Source of the DNA: Gigaspora rosea | Lineage: Eukaryota > Glomeromycota > Glomeromycetes > Diversisporales > Gigasporaceae | Assembly: GCA_003550325.1 (NCBI GenBank) | Contig: QKWP01000006.1 | Coordinates: 2,506-66,505, forward strand | Direction: 5' to 3' | Length of the DNA stretch: 64,000 nucleotides | Part shown: one piece after another, positions 11,111 to 23,237 of the stretch | Numbering within the stretch: the stretch's first letter is position 1 | Layout of the letters: every line of letters begins with the position of its first letter | Notes under the pieces: generated by a model | The model's input: the letters and a program-made list of their open reading frames with translations, nothing else | Database searches by the model: none | Told to the model about the DNA's origin: nothing | Program-made: the position numbers and the translations under genes

Positions 11111-13382
11111 TTTTTTTAATTTTTTTTTTCACTTAATAAAAGTAAAACTCGCAATAACAACCACTTATGCACTGCATTGAGAATAAGTTCTGTTGCAGAA
11201 TTCTATACATGTTAAAAATAAAACAAATATAATGAGTGATACAAAGCACCACCCATCGAACTAGTAATTCTATATAATTTCAAGATTAAAATAAAAATTT
11301 TTTTAGCAAATTTGATTAAATAGTTGTCAAGTTATTTTAGTTTAAAAATTATAATTCTTGATCATAATTAGGAGGTTCATCAATGCTTTGAATTTCATCA
11401 TTATAAGTATGTTTTATATTGCTATCTATATATAGTTCAATGAAAAATATTTTGGTTGTAAGTTAATTTATATTTATATTATACAAGAATAAAAATGAAT
11501 ATTTAATTTGCATTTAATTGCTTCACAAATTTTTTTAAAGATGAATAAAGTATTATAGATCTTGTAAAACTTAATAAATATAGTATTTGAAAAATTACAC
11601 TTTTATACATAAAGTTTTCTGAAATTGGTTCAAATTTTCTGTAATTATACAAAGCATGATTAATTCTGATTAGTTAAATTTATATTGTTTACAATCATGA
11701 TTGGTCTATCATGTGATTTTATATAATAACAGTGTAATCACTATTAAAAATGATCTATATTCACCTACCCTTAAGGTTAATAACAAATTTAAAAATAGTT
11801 ATTAAGAATTATTTAATTTAAATACTAATACAAGATTTATTTTATTAAGTCAAAATTTACTTCTTATATACAAATTTGATTTATACAAAATTTTTACATT
11901 TTCAAATCTAATCTAAAACTTCAATCATTTAGGGCAATAGGCTTTTCATTCTTATTTTCTGATTTGCATACCTATCTAAATAAACAATCAATTGATTGTA
12001 TAGTGTGCAATACTTAAAGACTATACAAACTTTAAAAACTAATAATTTATAATCTAAAAAGGTATTTTAAAAGGAAACTTCTATTTTATAGCTAAATCAA
12101 GTTATTACAATTTAACAACCTAATTTTTTTAAGAAGTTATAATAATTTTTTAAAATATATAGCTTTAAAAATATAGTATTTTTATATGATACATAAAAAT
12201 TTAACTAAAAATAGAACAAGCCACATGTTTGGCTTCTTGTTATTGGCTAATTTTAAAATTATTTTTAAAATTATTTTTATTATTTAATTTTTGACCAATC
12301 AGAATACAAGAAATCAAAAAAATATCAAATTTTAATATAAAATTTTTGAAAATGGGACAAATCACGTTACAATTTTTTAACAATCAATTTAATTTGTTTG
12401 GCTTTTATGTATAAAATTACCAATTTTATTATCTTTACTAATAATTCAACTTTATCATATGATTTTTTATATCAATTCTTTCAATTAGATTTTAATATTA
12501 TTCCAATTAGATTTTTATTAGGTAAATTGTCTAAACTTCACTAATTCAAATAGACATATATACCATCGCCATATACTTATCTTTTTTGGTAAGGCCTTAA
12601 TATTTGATTTGGCTCCTCAATATTGCTTTTTTTTTTTATATAATACTTTAATTTCCTTTTTTATAATGATTTCTATATAAAAAATTTAGTTACAGAACTT
12701 ACTACTATTATTTTGACTTAATTATATAGTTAATTTGAGTTAGTTGCATTTGAATTAATATAATTTCTACTAAAAGCTACTATAAAAAATTCTATAAAAC
12801 TTAATAATAATAGAATAACTTAATCATATTGCTATATTATTTTTAGTATACTGATCATATTTTGGATATAACCATGATCCTATTGGTTGGTAGATCAATA
12901 TAAAACTATAAACTACAAAAATTGCTAAAAAAATTAGTAATTATCAGATAATCCAGTAATCTGGACAGCAAAAATTCTAACTAAAAATTTACAAAAAATA
13001 GAAAAATCTAGAAACAATCATTTAAATCTTTAGTAGAATATAATTTTTTCTTAGTATTTGCTAATATTTACTATTTTTTATTAATATTATATTTTTTTAT
13101 TTATTAATAAGCAATTGTTCTAGTACTTGCACTTGTATTTTTCTTGCACTTGCACTTGCATTGTTTTTGAACTTAAGACCATTTTACAAAATGCTCTCAA
13201 ATTTATGAAACATTTGATTAATATAGCTATTTATATTATAATATTATAGTATTGTATAATTGTATTATAATATTATAGTATTATTATAGAATTGCATATT
13301 ATGCATTATGGCATTTCAACATTATAGTATTAGGTAATTAATTTTATAACTAAACCTCTTAGTTCAGCTAATATTGCCTATG
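11111..13382. other. AT-rich sequence without genes
   Basis: About 2.3 kb of AT-rich DNA. There are weak inverted sequences around 12225-12325 (TTCTTGTTATTGGCTAATTT and its approximate complement), a short (TTGCAC)-like run near 13130-13165 and AT microsatellite near 13230-13300. No coding frame is recognisable. Confidence 0.5.
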
Positions 13383-13570
13383 GCTATAGCAGGACCCTGA
13401 AATATACATAGATAGGTTAGGTTAATTATAGGATTACTAAAAAAGAAAAGATCTGCTGAAAAAACTTCGAAAATATTACTATAAATAGAAAAGATTTGTA
13501 TAAAAAATCTCAAAAATAAGCAAACTCATACCTGACCTATCTATGTATATTTTGGGGGTCCTGCTATAGC
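13383..13570. mobile_element. Short TIR element (188 bp)
   Basis: The two ends are ~40-bp inverted copies. GCTATAGCAGGACCCTGAAA at 13383 matches the complement of the right end, which reads GCTATAGCAGGACCCCCAAA inward. Both continue into TATACATAGATAGGT. A TA duplication is possible. No coding sequence lies inside. Confidence 0.75.
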
Positions 13571-13621
13571 TAGTTATAACCAGCTATAGTTGTAGCCTTC
13601 TATCCTTTTATATAGATCTAT

Positions 13622-13690
13622 AAAGATGCCAATTGGGTACAAATAAGGTGACTAATTTTAATTTGATTTGTACCTGATTGGCATCTTTTG
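13622..13690. repeat. Small hairpin
   Basis: AGATGCCAATTGGGTACAAA and the inverted TTTGTACCTGATTGGCATCT flank a ~22-bp loop. It could be a miniature foldback element or a structured transcript segment. Confidence 0.6.
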
Positions 13691-13959
13691 GCCTGTCATT
13701 ACAGAATTACAACTTTTAATTAAGATTTCATTTGAATCTAGAAATGAAAATTTTTTTGCTACAATTTTTCAGTATGGCCTTTAATGATTACTGATTACCA
13801 ATTTATTTACTCAGCAAAAAAAATATGAAAATAAAATCAAAATATAGAATATAGAAAGCAAATACGTAATTATAATTAGAGAATAACAATCAAAATTAAT
13901 ACAATTTTTGTACCTGATACTCAGCGGTCAGTTCTTCTTAACCATAATCAATTTGATTT

Positions 13960-13998
13960 GATTCAAATTTAGATTCAGATTCAGATTCAAATTCAAAA
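13960..13998 (+). repeat. (GATTCA)n-like microsatellite
   Basis: Imperfect GATTCA/GATTCAAA repeats for about 35 bp, with no associated gene. Confidence 0.6.
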
Positions 13999-14643
13999 AA
14001 ATATATAAAAATTGAGGGTATAGATCATTCCCTTTATATAATTACAAGAAAATTGGTTTGTTGTCTATAATAAAAATTAAATTAATAGATCAACAATTAC
14101 TCTGCATTGGACTAGTGCCAGGTGGTAGGACAATAAGAACTAATGTTAGAAGAAAAGGTAAACAGACCTAATAAAATGCTAATAGCAAGGGTAAAAGCCC
14201 TTGTACAGAAAAAAAAGATAACAGAATTAAAGAAAGCAAAAAAAGAGAGAAAAAAAGCAATCCATATAATATTAGATCAAAAGATAGAAACATAGAAAAT
14301 AAAAGTCAAGTTTCTATAATAGAGCTAAAAAAACACAGGATTAAAGAAAAATTAGATTTAGAAAGCTTTAACTAACTCATCAAGCCCAATACAAGCTGAG
14401 CAAATAACACCAAAGCCACTTATGGGAAAGGTAGTAGTTTACGCCAAAGCAACTTAATGGAAAATTCTTCTTTGTTAAGTAGTAGAAGATTGGAAAATCA
14501 CAAGTAAATAAAATAGAAGGTTCTGGAACAAATCTGGACAATATAATGAGTAATTTCAGATTAGTTAATTTAGAATAAACAATAGAGATGAATCTAGAGA
14601 TGCTATGAATTGAAAAGGAGAAAAGCAACAAATTAACAAAAAA

Positions 14644-15360
14644 ATGAGAATTACTAGTAAGGCAATGGTTAAGTCTTTTACAAAAATGCAGAGAGACAAA
14701 GCCACATTTAAAGCAGTGCCTACAAAAGGATTAATCAAAACTAAGAATGATAATACTTTAATTTTAAATATTAAAAATTTGGTAAACATACCACTAAATA
14801 AAATTATACTTGCTTTATACAATCAGTTAGATGACAAATTTATTTTTACAAATTCTTACTTTACTAAAGAATGAAGATCAAACTTAAATTATTTTTAAGG
14901 ATAAAAAAAGTCTACAAAAATATGTAGTAGATAGAATAGTCATTTTCAAGCAAACACTATTTGGTTATATTCCAACCAGTCTTCGAAGAACTATTTTTTT
15001 AGTTAAATTATATAATGTTCCTCTTAGAGATAATGGATCTATTTCCAAATATATCAAGACAGCAAAAGAAGACTTTGGAACTATTGTGTCAATCAAATAT
15101 CTGGTATATGAGGGTGCTCCAATATTGTCAAACCAATGGGTGGTTGTGTATAGCAGTATAGATGATTTTTGGATAGTAAAAGGCTTCTTTACCATACTCA
15201 CATATGGGATCAAAAGGTCACAATAGAATAGAAAGCAGTACCAAAAATATGCTTTTACTGTAATAGAGAAGATTACATAAAGGCTGACTGCATGCAGTTT
15301 AAGAAGGCAGTTAAATTGAGAAAATGGTACAAAGAATACAAGCAAAGTCAAAGAAAAGAA
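14644..15360 (+). pseudogene. LINE ORF1 remnant (gag-like, zinc knuckle)
   Basis: The first frame opens at 14644-14874. It continues in another frame through about 14960-15180, with a block resembling the RNA-binding region of fungal LINE ORF1 proteins: TSLRRTIFLVKLYNVPLRD, then YEGAPILSNQWVVVYSS. At 15250-15291 is a knuckle CFYCNREDYIKADC, fitting C-x2-C-x4-H-x4-C except that the histidine is tyrosine. A lysine-rich tail follows. The protein would coat LINE RNA and act as a nucleic-acid chaperone. At least two frame changes and the lost histidine mark it as dead. The antisense open frame at 14965-15483 is a by-product of base composition. Confidence 0.75.
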
Positions 15361-15814
15361 TAGTAACTTGAAAAATATATCTTTAAATACAAGCAACAAT
15401 TCAAATAAAGTAGCAGAAACAACAAAGGAAAGTAAAGATAGCAAGAAAATAAATAGTGAAGGAGAGAAAGTAAAGATTTGCAAAAAAGGAACAAAAAGTA
15501 ATCAAAAAAAATATAAATTAAGAAATAGTACAAGAACAGAATCAAACAATATAGTACAAAATTATACAAGCTGAGACACAAAGCTTGGTTAAAAATAATT
15601 CTACAGAAGTTCAAGAAATAAGCAACAGGATAGAAGCAGGTTTTACATTAGTTACTCATAAAAAAAAAGTACTAGATCTACTACAAGAATAGAATCAAGT
15701 AATGAAGACACATGTCATATAAAAAATAAAGAAGGTAGAGGTCACTCTACTCTTAAGGAGAGTAATAAGTACTAGTGTTAATGCATATCTAATCTTTTTT
15801 TTTATGAGCAAAAT

Positions 15815-16390
15815 AAAGTTACTATTGCAATACTAAATATTAAAGGACTTAATAGTAGACAAAAACTTATAAAAAACACTTACTCTATTAAAATCATATA
15901 ACATAGATTTAATTTTAATCCAAGAACCAAATTTAAGTGATCCCAAAATGCAGATTTTTTTGAAGCATAAATGGACATTCAAATCTTTTTGGATATCCCA
16001 AAACAGCTATCTTAGTAGACAATTACAATATTAAATTAAAGAATTTAAAGAAAAGCCATAAAGACAGAATTATCTCAGATATTGCAAAAATTATGCAATA
16101 TATATGTAAAATTTCAAATATCTATACACCTCCTCATGTAACTAAAAAAGTTAGATTTTTTAAGAATTGGTCACTAGACTTTAATACAAATATGATAAAC
16201 ACTTTAGCAGACAACTTTAATATTAATATGGATCCTCAAATAAATAGAATTAGCCAGGAACCAAGGTATAGAGATCCTCCATTAAATAAATTTCATCAGA
16301 GGATAGAGGACTACACAAATATAGCAAATCACTCTGGGTATCCAGTTACAACATATATACAAAAACAAGAAATAATCAACTAATGGCAAC
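15815..16390 (+). pseudogene. LINE ORF2, endonuclease domain remnant
   Basis: Begins with AILNIKGLNSRQKLIK and, one frame over, DLILIQEPNLSDP, the N-terminal signature of apurinic-type LINE endonucleases (N..GL, then ..QE). From 16093 it continues as SNIYTPPHVTKK and FFKNWSLDFNTN, matching the YxPP and W...DFN signatures. The final Asp/His motifs are not clear. Frames change at least twice. Confidence 0.75.
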
Positions 16391-16495
16391 TAGATTGATT
16401 ACATATTCATTGACAATGATCACATACAATTTTGCCAGGATACACAAATACTATTTGGAAACTCAGATTATCTGCAAGTTAAAAGTACTTTCAAT

Positions 16496-18149
16496 ATGCA
16501 ATTACAAGCTCAATATTCATTATATTGGAAGTTTAACACCAAGTGCCTAATGAATGAAAATATTAAAAAAGGCATTGAAGAGGAGTTGCAAGGACACATA
16601 ACAATTGATACTTGGGACATACTTAAAAACAGAATACAAGCTAAAATTAGACAATATAAGCCATGTTTATCCCTAAAAAGAAAGTAACCAAACTACACAA
16701 AAGAATAGCAAAGCTACAAAAAGAAGTAATAAGGTATCCAGCAGATTTGCAAGAAGAGCTCACAAGATTGCAGAAAGATGGCAAATCTGGTCTAATCCTT
16801 GCTAAATTGAAAAGGAGAAATGGTCAACCAAGTACTTCTTTGCTAGATATAGGTCCTATCATGCAATAAGTCTAATATCTAAAGTACAGATTTCAAACAA
16901 GATTGTAGATGCAACTCCAGTAAACATTCTTCAATATGCAAAAGAAACATATAAGAAACTATACAAGCTAGACAGAGTAAATCTAGATGCAATAACAGAG
17001 TTCTCAGTAATTGACCAAGCAGTATCTGAAGAGCAAAATTATGAGCTAGTTAAGAAAACAATAGCAGAGGAGATTGAAGAAATCATAAAATCTCTTGTAT
17101 ATATAACAAGGCACCAGGAGTAAATGGGTTGTCTTATAAATTTTATAAAAAAATGAAAGTAGAGATTATTCTAGTATTAAAAACACTTTTTAATAAGGTA
17201 TTGAAAAATAGCAAAATTCCAAAGTCTTGGGATAAAAGATTATACTTTTATCCCAAAAAAAGCAGAAAACCTTGATAAGCTAACAAACTAGTGACCAATA
17301 TTATTAACAAATTGTGATGCCAAAATTTTTTTTAAAATAATTGCAAACAAGTTAATAAGATCTGTTAGCCATTATAGAAAATCACTAGCAGGGGTTTGTA
17401 TCATATTGTACAACTATAGATATAGTGCTAAATGTTTTGTCAGTGCTAAGAAATCAGCCTGATCAAGAAAAGAAATACTGGATGGCCTTTATAGACCAAC
17501 AAAAAGTATTTGATAGAATTAGTCATGTCTACTTAATAGAAATTTTTTGGAAAATAAAAATTTTTTCAATATTTATAGGATTGGCTCAACAGTTGTTTTC
17601 AAATCAAACAGTACATATAGCAGATGCTGTGTTGATATCAGAATCTTTTATAGTTGAATGTGGAGTACAACAGGATGATCCATTGTTTCCTCTTCTGTTT
17701 ATAATAGCATTTGAACTATTTTTACAAAAATTAGCAAGAAACCTCTAAGGCATTAAAGCAGAAAAAGAATACTTTAAAGTAGCAGCATATGCTAATAACT
17801 TAACTATAGAAATTGGTTCATCAGAGGACTAAGCAAGGTTTAGACAAATAGTAAAAAGATATGAGAAGGCCTCAAATTCTAAAATAAATTAAACAAAATC
17901 TATTATAGCTCTACTACAAGAGCAGCTAAAAGGACAAAACTTGAAGAAAGTAGTAACTTTAAATTCACAGAAAAAATGAAATTATACCAGTCCTAGAATA
18001 TAAAATAACAATACAAGGTATGATAGATCAGAAACTATGGTCAGACACTATAAATAAGATAGAAAAACAAATTCAATTATTGCTAGTTCAAAATCTTTCA
18101 TTGAAGAAAAAATTATACTAGCAAAATCTTTAATAATTTCAAGAATATG
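16496..18149 (+). pseudogene. LINE ORF2, reverse transcriptase remnant
   Basis: The linker YWKFNTKCLMNENIKKGIEE appears at about 16520 and KAPGVNGLSYKFYKK at about 17110 (RT motif 0/1). PILLTNCDAKIFFKIIANKL is at about 17297. In one clean frame (17425-17748) come motif A FIDQQKVFDRISH and motif B GVQQDDPLFPLLF. Just beyond it is AAYANNLTIE, where the catalytic YADD has become YANN. The thumb region NLSLKKKIILAKSLIISRI ends at the insertion point. This would be the RT that copies LINE RNA at a nicked target. It is inactive through stops, frameshifts and loss of both aspartates of YADD. Confidence 0.85.
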
Positions 18150-18214
18150 CATCAGCAAAAATATATATTTATAATCTTGTATAAGTTTTTACAGTATATA
18201 AAAGATTTAGTATA

Positions 18215-18375
18215 AAACTACAATTTTCTTACAGTGTGTAAGAAAATCATAAATTTATGTAAAAATTTTACATAAATTTACAATTTTCTTATAGCGTGTA
18301 AAAAAATTATAAATTTATGTAAAAATTTTATATAAATTTACAATTTTCTTATAGTATGAAAAAATTATAAATTTA
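18215..18375 (+). repeat. Tandem repeat, ~64-bp unit, about 2.5 copies
   Basis: ACAATTTTCTTACAGTGTGT is followed by AAATTTATGTAAAAATTTTA and repeats at about 18219, 18280 and 18340. Each unit is partly self-complementary. It lies just inside the left end of the 5.1-kb insert. Confidence 0.75.
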
Positions 18376-18879
18376 TATTAAAACAAAAACAGAAGGTAAA
18401 AAATTTCTTAAGCCCATATCATATAATACATCATCTGATATAGATTATAAATATATATAGTACAAAATGTAAAAAAAACTTAAAAAAAACCTGTTTTGCA
18501 CTATTTTTACTTCTTTCTCTCTTTTATTCCTCTCTCCCTTTTACTTCTCTCTTCCTTTCTCTTCTTTTCTTTTTAATATTTCAAATATTTTCAAAATATT
18601 TTAGGACTAAGAAATCAAGCTGTAGCCTAAATCATACCAAGGGCACATTTAACTAATATTTTCAAAATGTTTTGATAATTATATTACAAGATTAGATTAT
18701 ATTTTTGGTTTTTTGTTTATAATTTAGATTTTTTATTAATTTTATATTGTTTTTTTATTTTCAACTTTGTTTTTTTCGTCTCATTTCATTTTTTTTAGTT
18801 TTATTTTGTTTTTTCAATATTTTTCTTTTATTCATTATTCTTTAATTTTTTTATTTATTTCTACATAAAATACCAACCC

Positions 18880-19640
18880 TAACTTTTTGGCACTTTGTGC
18901 AAGAAATTCAATAACATTTCAACACTTTGCACAAGCCAACTCAGCTTTCTAACTCTTTACAAGAACATACAACTAATTTCACTAAGCAATTTTTAAATTT
19001 TCAAAAAATGCTTCTTTAGAGAAATAAATATTTAGTTAGTGCTTTATTTTTTTTGTTTGATGTTTTTTGTTCTTTTTATTTTTGGGTTTGTTTTTTTTTA
19101 TTTTTTTTTATTAATTAATTTTATTCTGGTACTTTGCAAGAAAAATAATTTATGCTTTTTTAACACTTTGCAAGCAAACCCAGACTTTTCCAGAACTTTC
19201 AAAAATATATACAACTTGATTTTAGCAATTTCTGTTATGAACTCTACTTCAAAGAAATGAAGATTTGGGTTTTTATTTTTTTTATTCAGTTTGCTTACAT
19301 TTTCGTTTTTTTTGTTGTTTTCTTTTTACTTATTTCTTTAATTTTTATTTTTTTTATTTATTCTAGCACTTTGCAAAAACTGTAATTTTAACGATTTCTG
19401 AATTGCAAGAACACAAACTCTACTTTGTGAAATAGAAATTTAGTTCTTTATTTATATTTATTAGTTTGCTTATAGTTTGTTTTTTGTTTTTTTTTTGTTT
19501 ACTTATTTTTTTAATTTTATTTTATTTTATTTATTTCTAACTTTCTTTGAAACTTTGCAAGAAAACAACCTAACTTTTCTGGCACTTTACAAAAACACCA
19601 ACTCTAACTTCTCTAGTACTTTGCAAAAGTAGTGAATATA
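18880..19640 (+). repeat. Tandem repeat around GCACTTTGCAAGAAA, ~190-235-bp period
   Basis: The word TCTAGCACTTTGCAAGAAA recurs with variants near 18893, 19127, 19362 and 19553, separated by T-rich sequence. T-rich frames across it give hydrophobic low-complexity peptides that I do not consider genes. Confidence 0.7.
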
Positions 19641-20559
19641 AGCAAATATGATAGTTAAAACTAAAAAAAAAGAAACAATAGCTAACTGCAGAGCGAGAAA
19701 AATAAGTGTATTGGACTAGTATTTCTATGGAATTAAATATGACAAAGTGCAAAAGTATTTAAAATATTACTATTTTTTTGATATTTTTTTTTAGGTTTGT
19801 TTTTTTTGGGTTTATTTTTTTATTATTTTTTTTATTATTTTTTTGTAAAGAATATATAATAATCATCAATCATCAAAACATTATAAAATTATCATCAGTC
19901 ACAAGTGTCTCTTACATTTTTACCAATCATTTTGCACATGTGAAAATGAAATAGTATAAATGGCTGATCATGAGAAATTTATATTGAATAAATGTCGTAA
20001 GCATCAATGGATCTATCCAGTTTTGGATATGCTAAACCAAATTTGACAAGCGTGACCAAAAACAGGATATAATTATCAGATAAAAAATTGAAATCAAAAT
20101 AATTCAAGCGGGACATAGGAAATTCAGAATAAGATGATCAATTATGATGTAAATTGGTAATTATTGCGACATAGAATTTTGCATAATAATTTTATCATAA
20201 TTTCACAATCAATCTATGCTAAGAATTAATAATCGATGCAATTGAAATGTGGAGCATCAATCCTTATTATTCCCAATTTGTTTTTTAAAAAAATTGACTT
20301 TCGTTCATTATATGGACTTTGTATCTTAAACAAACTGAGAGATAATAGTAAAATTTTTTTTGATAACTCACAATAGAATCTAATGATTTCAGTACAAGCT
20401 AACATCAAGTTCGTATAACGTCTTTTTTTTAATAATTTATAATGGAAATTATAATAACTGCAATATAGTACAACTAACTTACCTTTGTAACAATAAAAAT
20501 AACAAATTTAATCGAATACAAACAAACTCAACATTATTTTATATACTGTATATTACTTA
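19641..20559. other. Unassigned interior of the 5.1-kb insert
   Basis: No gene, no repeat and no terminal structure recognised. Short open frames on the minus strand (19570-19752, 20226-20408) have no family resemblance. Confidence 0.4.
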
Positions 20560-20650
20560 GGCTATGCAAAGTTGATTTTTTGGTTTGCATTACATGGATT
20601 TCAAAATTCAGAATGGACAGGCAGAATTTTTTTTTTAATTTACTACAAAT
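20560..20650 (+). repeat. Solo copy of the TIR-arm / array unit
   Basis: CTATGCAAAGTTGATTTTTT followed by GGTTTGCATTACATGGATTT matches the left arm of 24937-25020 and the units of the 6.3-11.1-kb array. There is no opposite arm nearby. Confidence 0.75.
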
Positions 20651-21279
20651 ATTATTCTCAATTGAATTTTATATTAAACTCTCTCTTTATTAGAAATTAT
20701 AAAGATACATAATAGAAGTAGTGCTCTACTTTATCACTTTTTTTTCTGCTATTGTATATTGTGCTCAACAACTCTATGTATGTATGAAGATGCTTATGTG
20801 AAGAAGTATAATTGAGAGTTGCCAATGCTAAGGTGTGGTGCATTCTACTTTTTTTTTTGCGAGTTCAAGCCCATGCTTATGGTGTGGCACCTTCTGCATG
20901 GATTTATATAGTACCTCATGAGAGTTCATTTGTGTATACCAGGTACTTGCTCGATTATTATATTAATTGCCAAATCGATGAATCTTTGTTCCGAACTAGT
21001 ATGTACCTGTAATCTTAAATTATATGAGTGTGTAAGAATATAAACTTGAGAGTTCTTTAAAAATTGATGATCAGCAATTTAATTATTTTTAACAATATAG
21101 GTAAAGCATCAATTATCAATTATTTAAGGGAACTTTTATTTTTGTTCTCATGCATGCACTTATAGATATATTTATTTTTATTAAAAATTATATATATTTT
21201 TTACAACACATTTTACAATACATTTTTTAATACAAATGTATTCTGCTTAAAAAAATAAAATACACAAAAAATCACTAGA

Positions 21280-22730
21280 GTGTGCAAAGTTTAATTCTGT
21301 TTGCTTAAACAATTGTGTTTTAGAAAAATATATATTTTATTGTTTTATTAACCATGATAATTTATCTGTTTTTTTAACGACTGTTTTAGAAAAATGTATG
21401 TATTGTTAACTGTAATCATTTATCATTCGATAAAATCACTAGGTTGAGTACAAAGTTTAATTTTGTTCACTTTAACAATCATGTTTTGAGAGAATGTTTG
21501 TATTGTTAACCATAATCATTTATCTGTTCAATGAAGTCATAGGGGTGAGTACAAAGTTTAATTCTGTTTACTTTAGCAATTATATTTTAGGAAAATATAT
21601 ATATTATTAACTGTAATCATTTATCCATTTGATGAAATCACCAGGTTGAGTATGAAGTTTAATTTTGTTCACTTTAATGATCATATTTTATAAGAATATA
21701 GAAGTTTAATTCTGTTCACTTAAAAGATTGTGTTTCAAAAGAATGTGTGTATTATTAACTATAATAATTTGGTTCATTGTAATCACGAAGTAAGTACAAA
21801 GTTTAATTTTGTTTGCTTTAATGATTGTGTTTCAGAAGAATGTATGAATTATTAACCATAATCATTTATCCGTTTAATGAAATCACTAGGGTGAGTACAA
21901 AAATTTAATTCTGCTCACTAAAATGTCTCAGAAGAATTATATATTATTAACCATAATAATTTATCCGTTTGATGAAATCACTATGGTGAGTACAAAATTT
22001 AATTCTGTGCACTTAAATGTCTCAGAAGAATGTATATTATTAACTGTAATAATTTATCTATTCGATGAAATCATCGTGGTGAGTACAAAATTTAATTCTG
22101 TATGCTTTAATGATCATGTTTTAGAAGAATCTATATATTATTAACCTAATAATTTATCCATTCAATAAAACACTAAAGTAAGTACAAAGTTTAATTTTGT
22201 TTTCGCTTTAATAATCGTGCTTCAAGAAAATATATGTATTATTAACTGTAATTATTATTGTTTGGTAAAATCTTCAGAGTGAGTATGAAGTTTAATTTTG
22301 TTCATTTTGATACTGTGTTTCAAGAATATATGTTGTTCGATGAAATCGCTGAGTGAGTACAAAATTTAATTCTGTGTGCTTTAATGATCGTGTTTTAGAA
22401 GAATGTATATATTATTAACTATAATCATTTATCCATTTGATAAAATCACCAGGTTGAGTATAGAGTTTAATTCTGTTTGCTTAAACGAGCAAGTTTCAGG
22501 AGAATGTATATATTATTAACTATAATAATTTATCCATTTAATGAAATCACCAGTGTTACAAAGTTTAATTCTGTTTGCTTTAACAATTGTGTTTCAGGAA
22601 TGTGTACATAATATTAACTGTAATCATTATCATTTGATGAAATTACAAGAGTGGAGTATGAAGTTTAATTCTGTTTATTTTTGAAAATCATGTTTCAAGA
22701 GAATATATGTATTTATTAAATAAAATAAAA
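21280..22730 (+). repeat. Satellite of ~100-bp units, about 14-15 copies
   Basis: The unit is GAGTACAAAGTTTAATTCTG, then TTTGCTTTAACAATCGTGTT, TCAGAAGAATGTATATATTA and TTAACTGTAATCATTTATCC. The anchor AAGTTTAATTCTG recurs near 21286, 21452, 21552, 21651, 21703, 21797, 21895, 21993, 22085, 22184, 22283, 22356, 22463, 22558 and 22655. Most intervals are near 100 bp. The in-frame peptide at 21923-22144 is a by-product of the repeat. Confidence 0.85.
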
Positions 22731-22774
22731 TAAGCCAAAAATAAAACCTTTTGCCAGATTTTGTCTTGATATAG

Positions 22775-22798
22775 AGGCGCCGGTGGCACCTCCTTTTC
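22775..22798. other. GC-rich near-palindrome in AT-rich DNA
   Basis: GAGGCGCCGGTGGCACCTC folds on itself with one mismatch in the arms and stands out sharply from its flanks. Function unknown. Confidence 0.4.
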
Positions 22799-23237
22799 TC
22801 TTGTATATAATAAAAATATATAATATTAATTAAAAATTTAAAATATAATGTATAAAAATATATATATATATAATTTTATAATAAATTGTGAAACCTTGCA
22901 AAAACTTGCAAAACCTGTAAAATATTTAAAAATTTTGCAAAAAGCATGATTATGTGAATATTATTATCAATTGATTGTAATTCTTATTGATTTATACAAG
23001 TTTTTGCCAGATTTTACCAGTTTTCAATATTTATTGTTCATAATATTTTTGCTATATTTCGAATTTACTATGCTATAAATGTCCATAATTATTACACCTT
23101 CATAATACTCTAAAGTTACTAAAGTGTAAACTTATGTAATTATTACCCCTATGTAATACTCTAAAGTAATCATAAGTTTTTCGTAAGTTTACCCTTGCAT
23201 AAAAACTTACAGAGGTTTATGCAAATTTTTTTTGCTA

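Larger units (their letters stand above)
18150..23237. mobile_element. 5.1-kb satellite-bearing TIR insert within the LINE
   Basis: The LINE coding sequence breaks at 18149 (...RI) and resumes at 23238 (WYTVYLAPP), with a short duplicated ATATG/ATGTG at the joints (18145-18149 and 23238-23242). The two ends are imperfect inverted copies. The left runs AGCAAAAAT...TTGTATAAGTTTTTA and the right reads inward AGCAAAAA...CTGTAAGTTTTTA. Inside are several satellites (18215-18375, 18880-19640, 21280-22730) and a solo array-unit copy. I find no transposase, so it would be a non-autonomous DNA element, or a composite of nested ones. The superfamily is unresolved. Confidence 0.65.

Noticed and set aside
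14965-15483. 172-codon minus-strand open frame
   Set aside because: Antisense to LINE ORF1. Its F/L/S-rich composition is the complement of the K/N-rich ORF1.
20812-21012. 66-codon frame starting near a cysteine-rich stretch
   Set aside because: No domain, no paralogue, and located in a repeat-filled insert.
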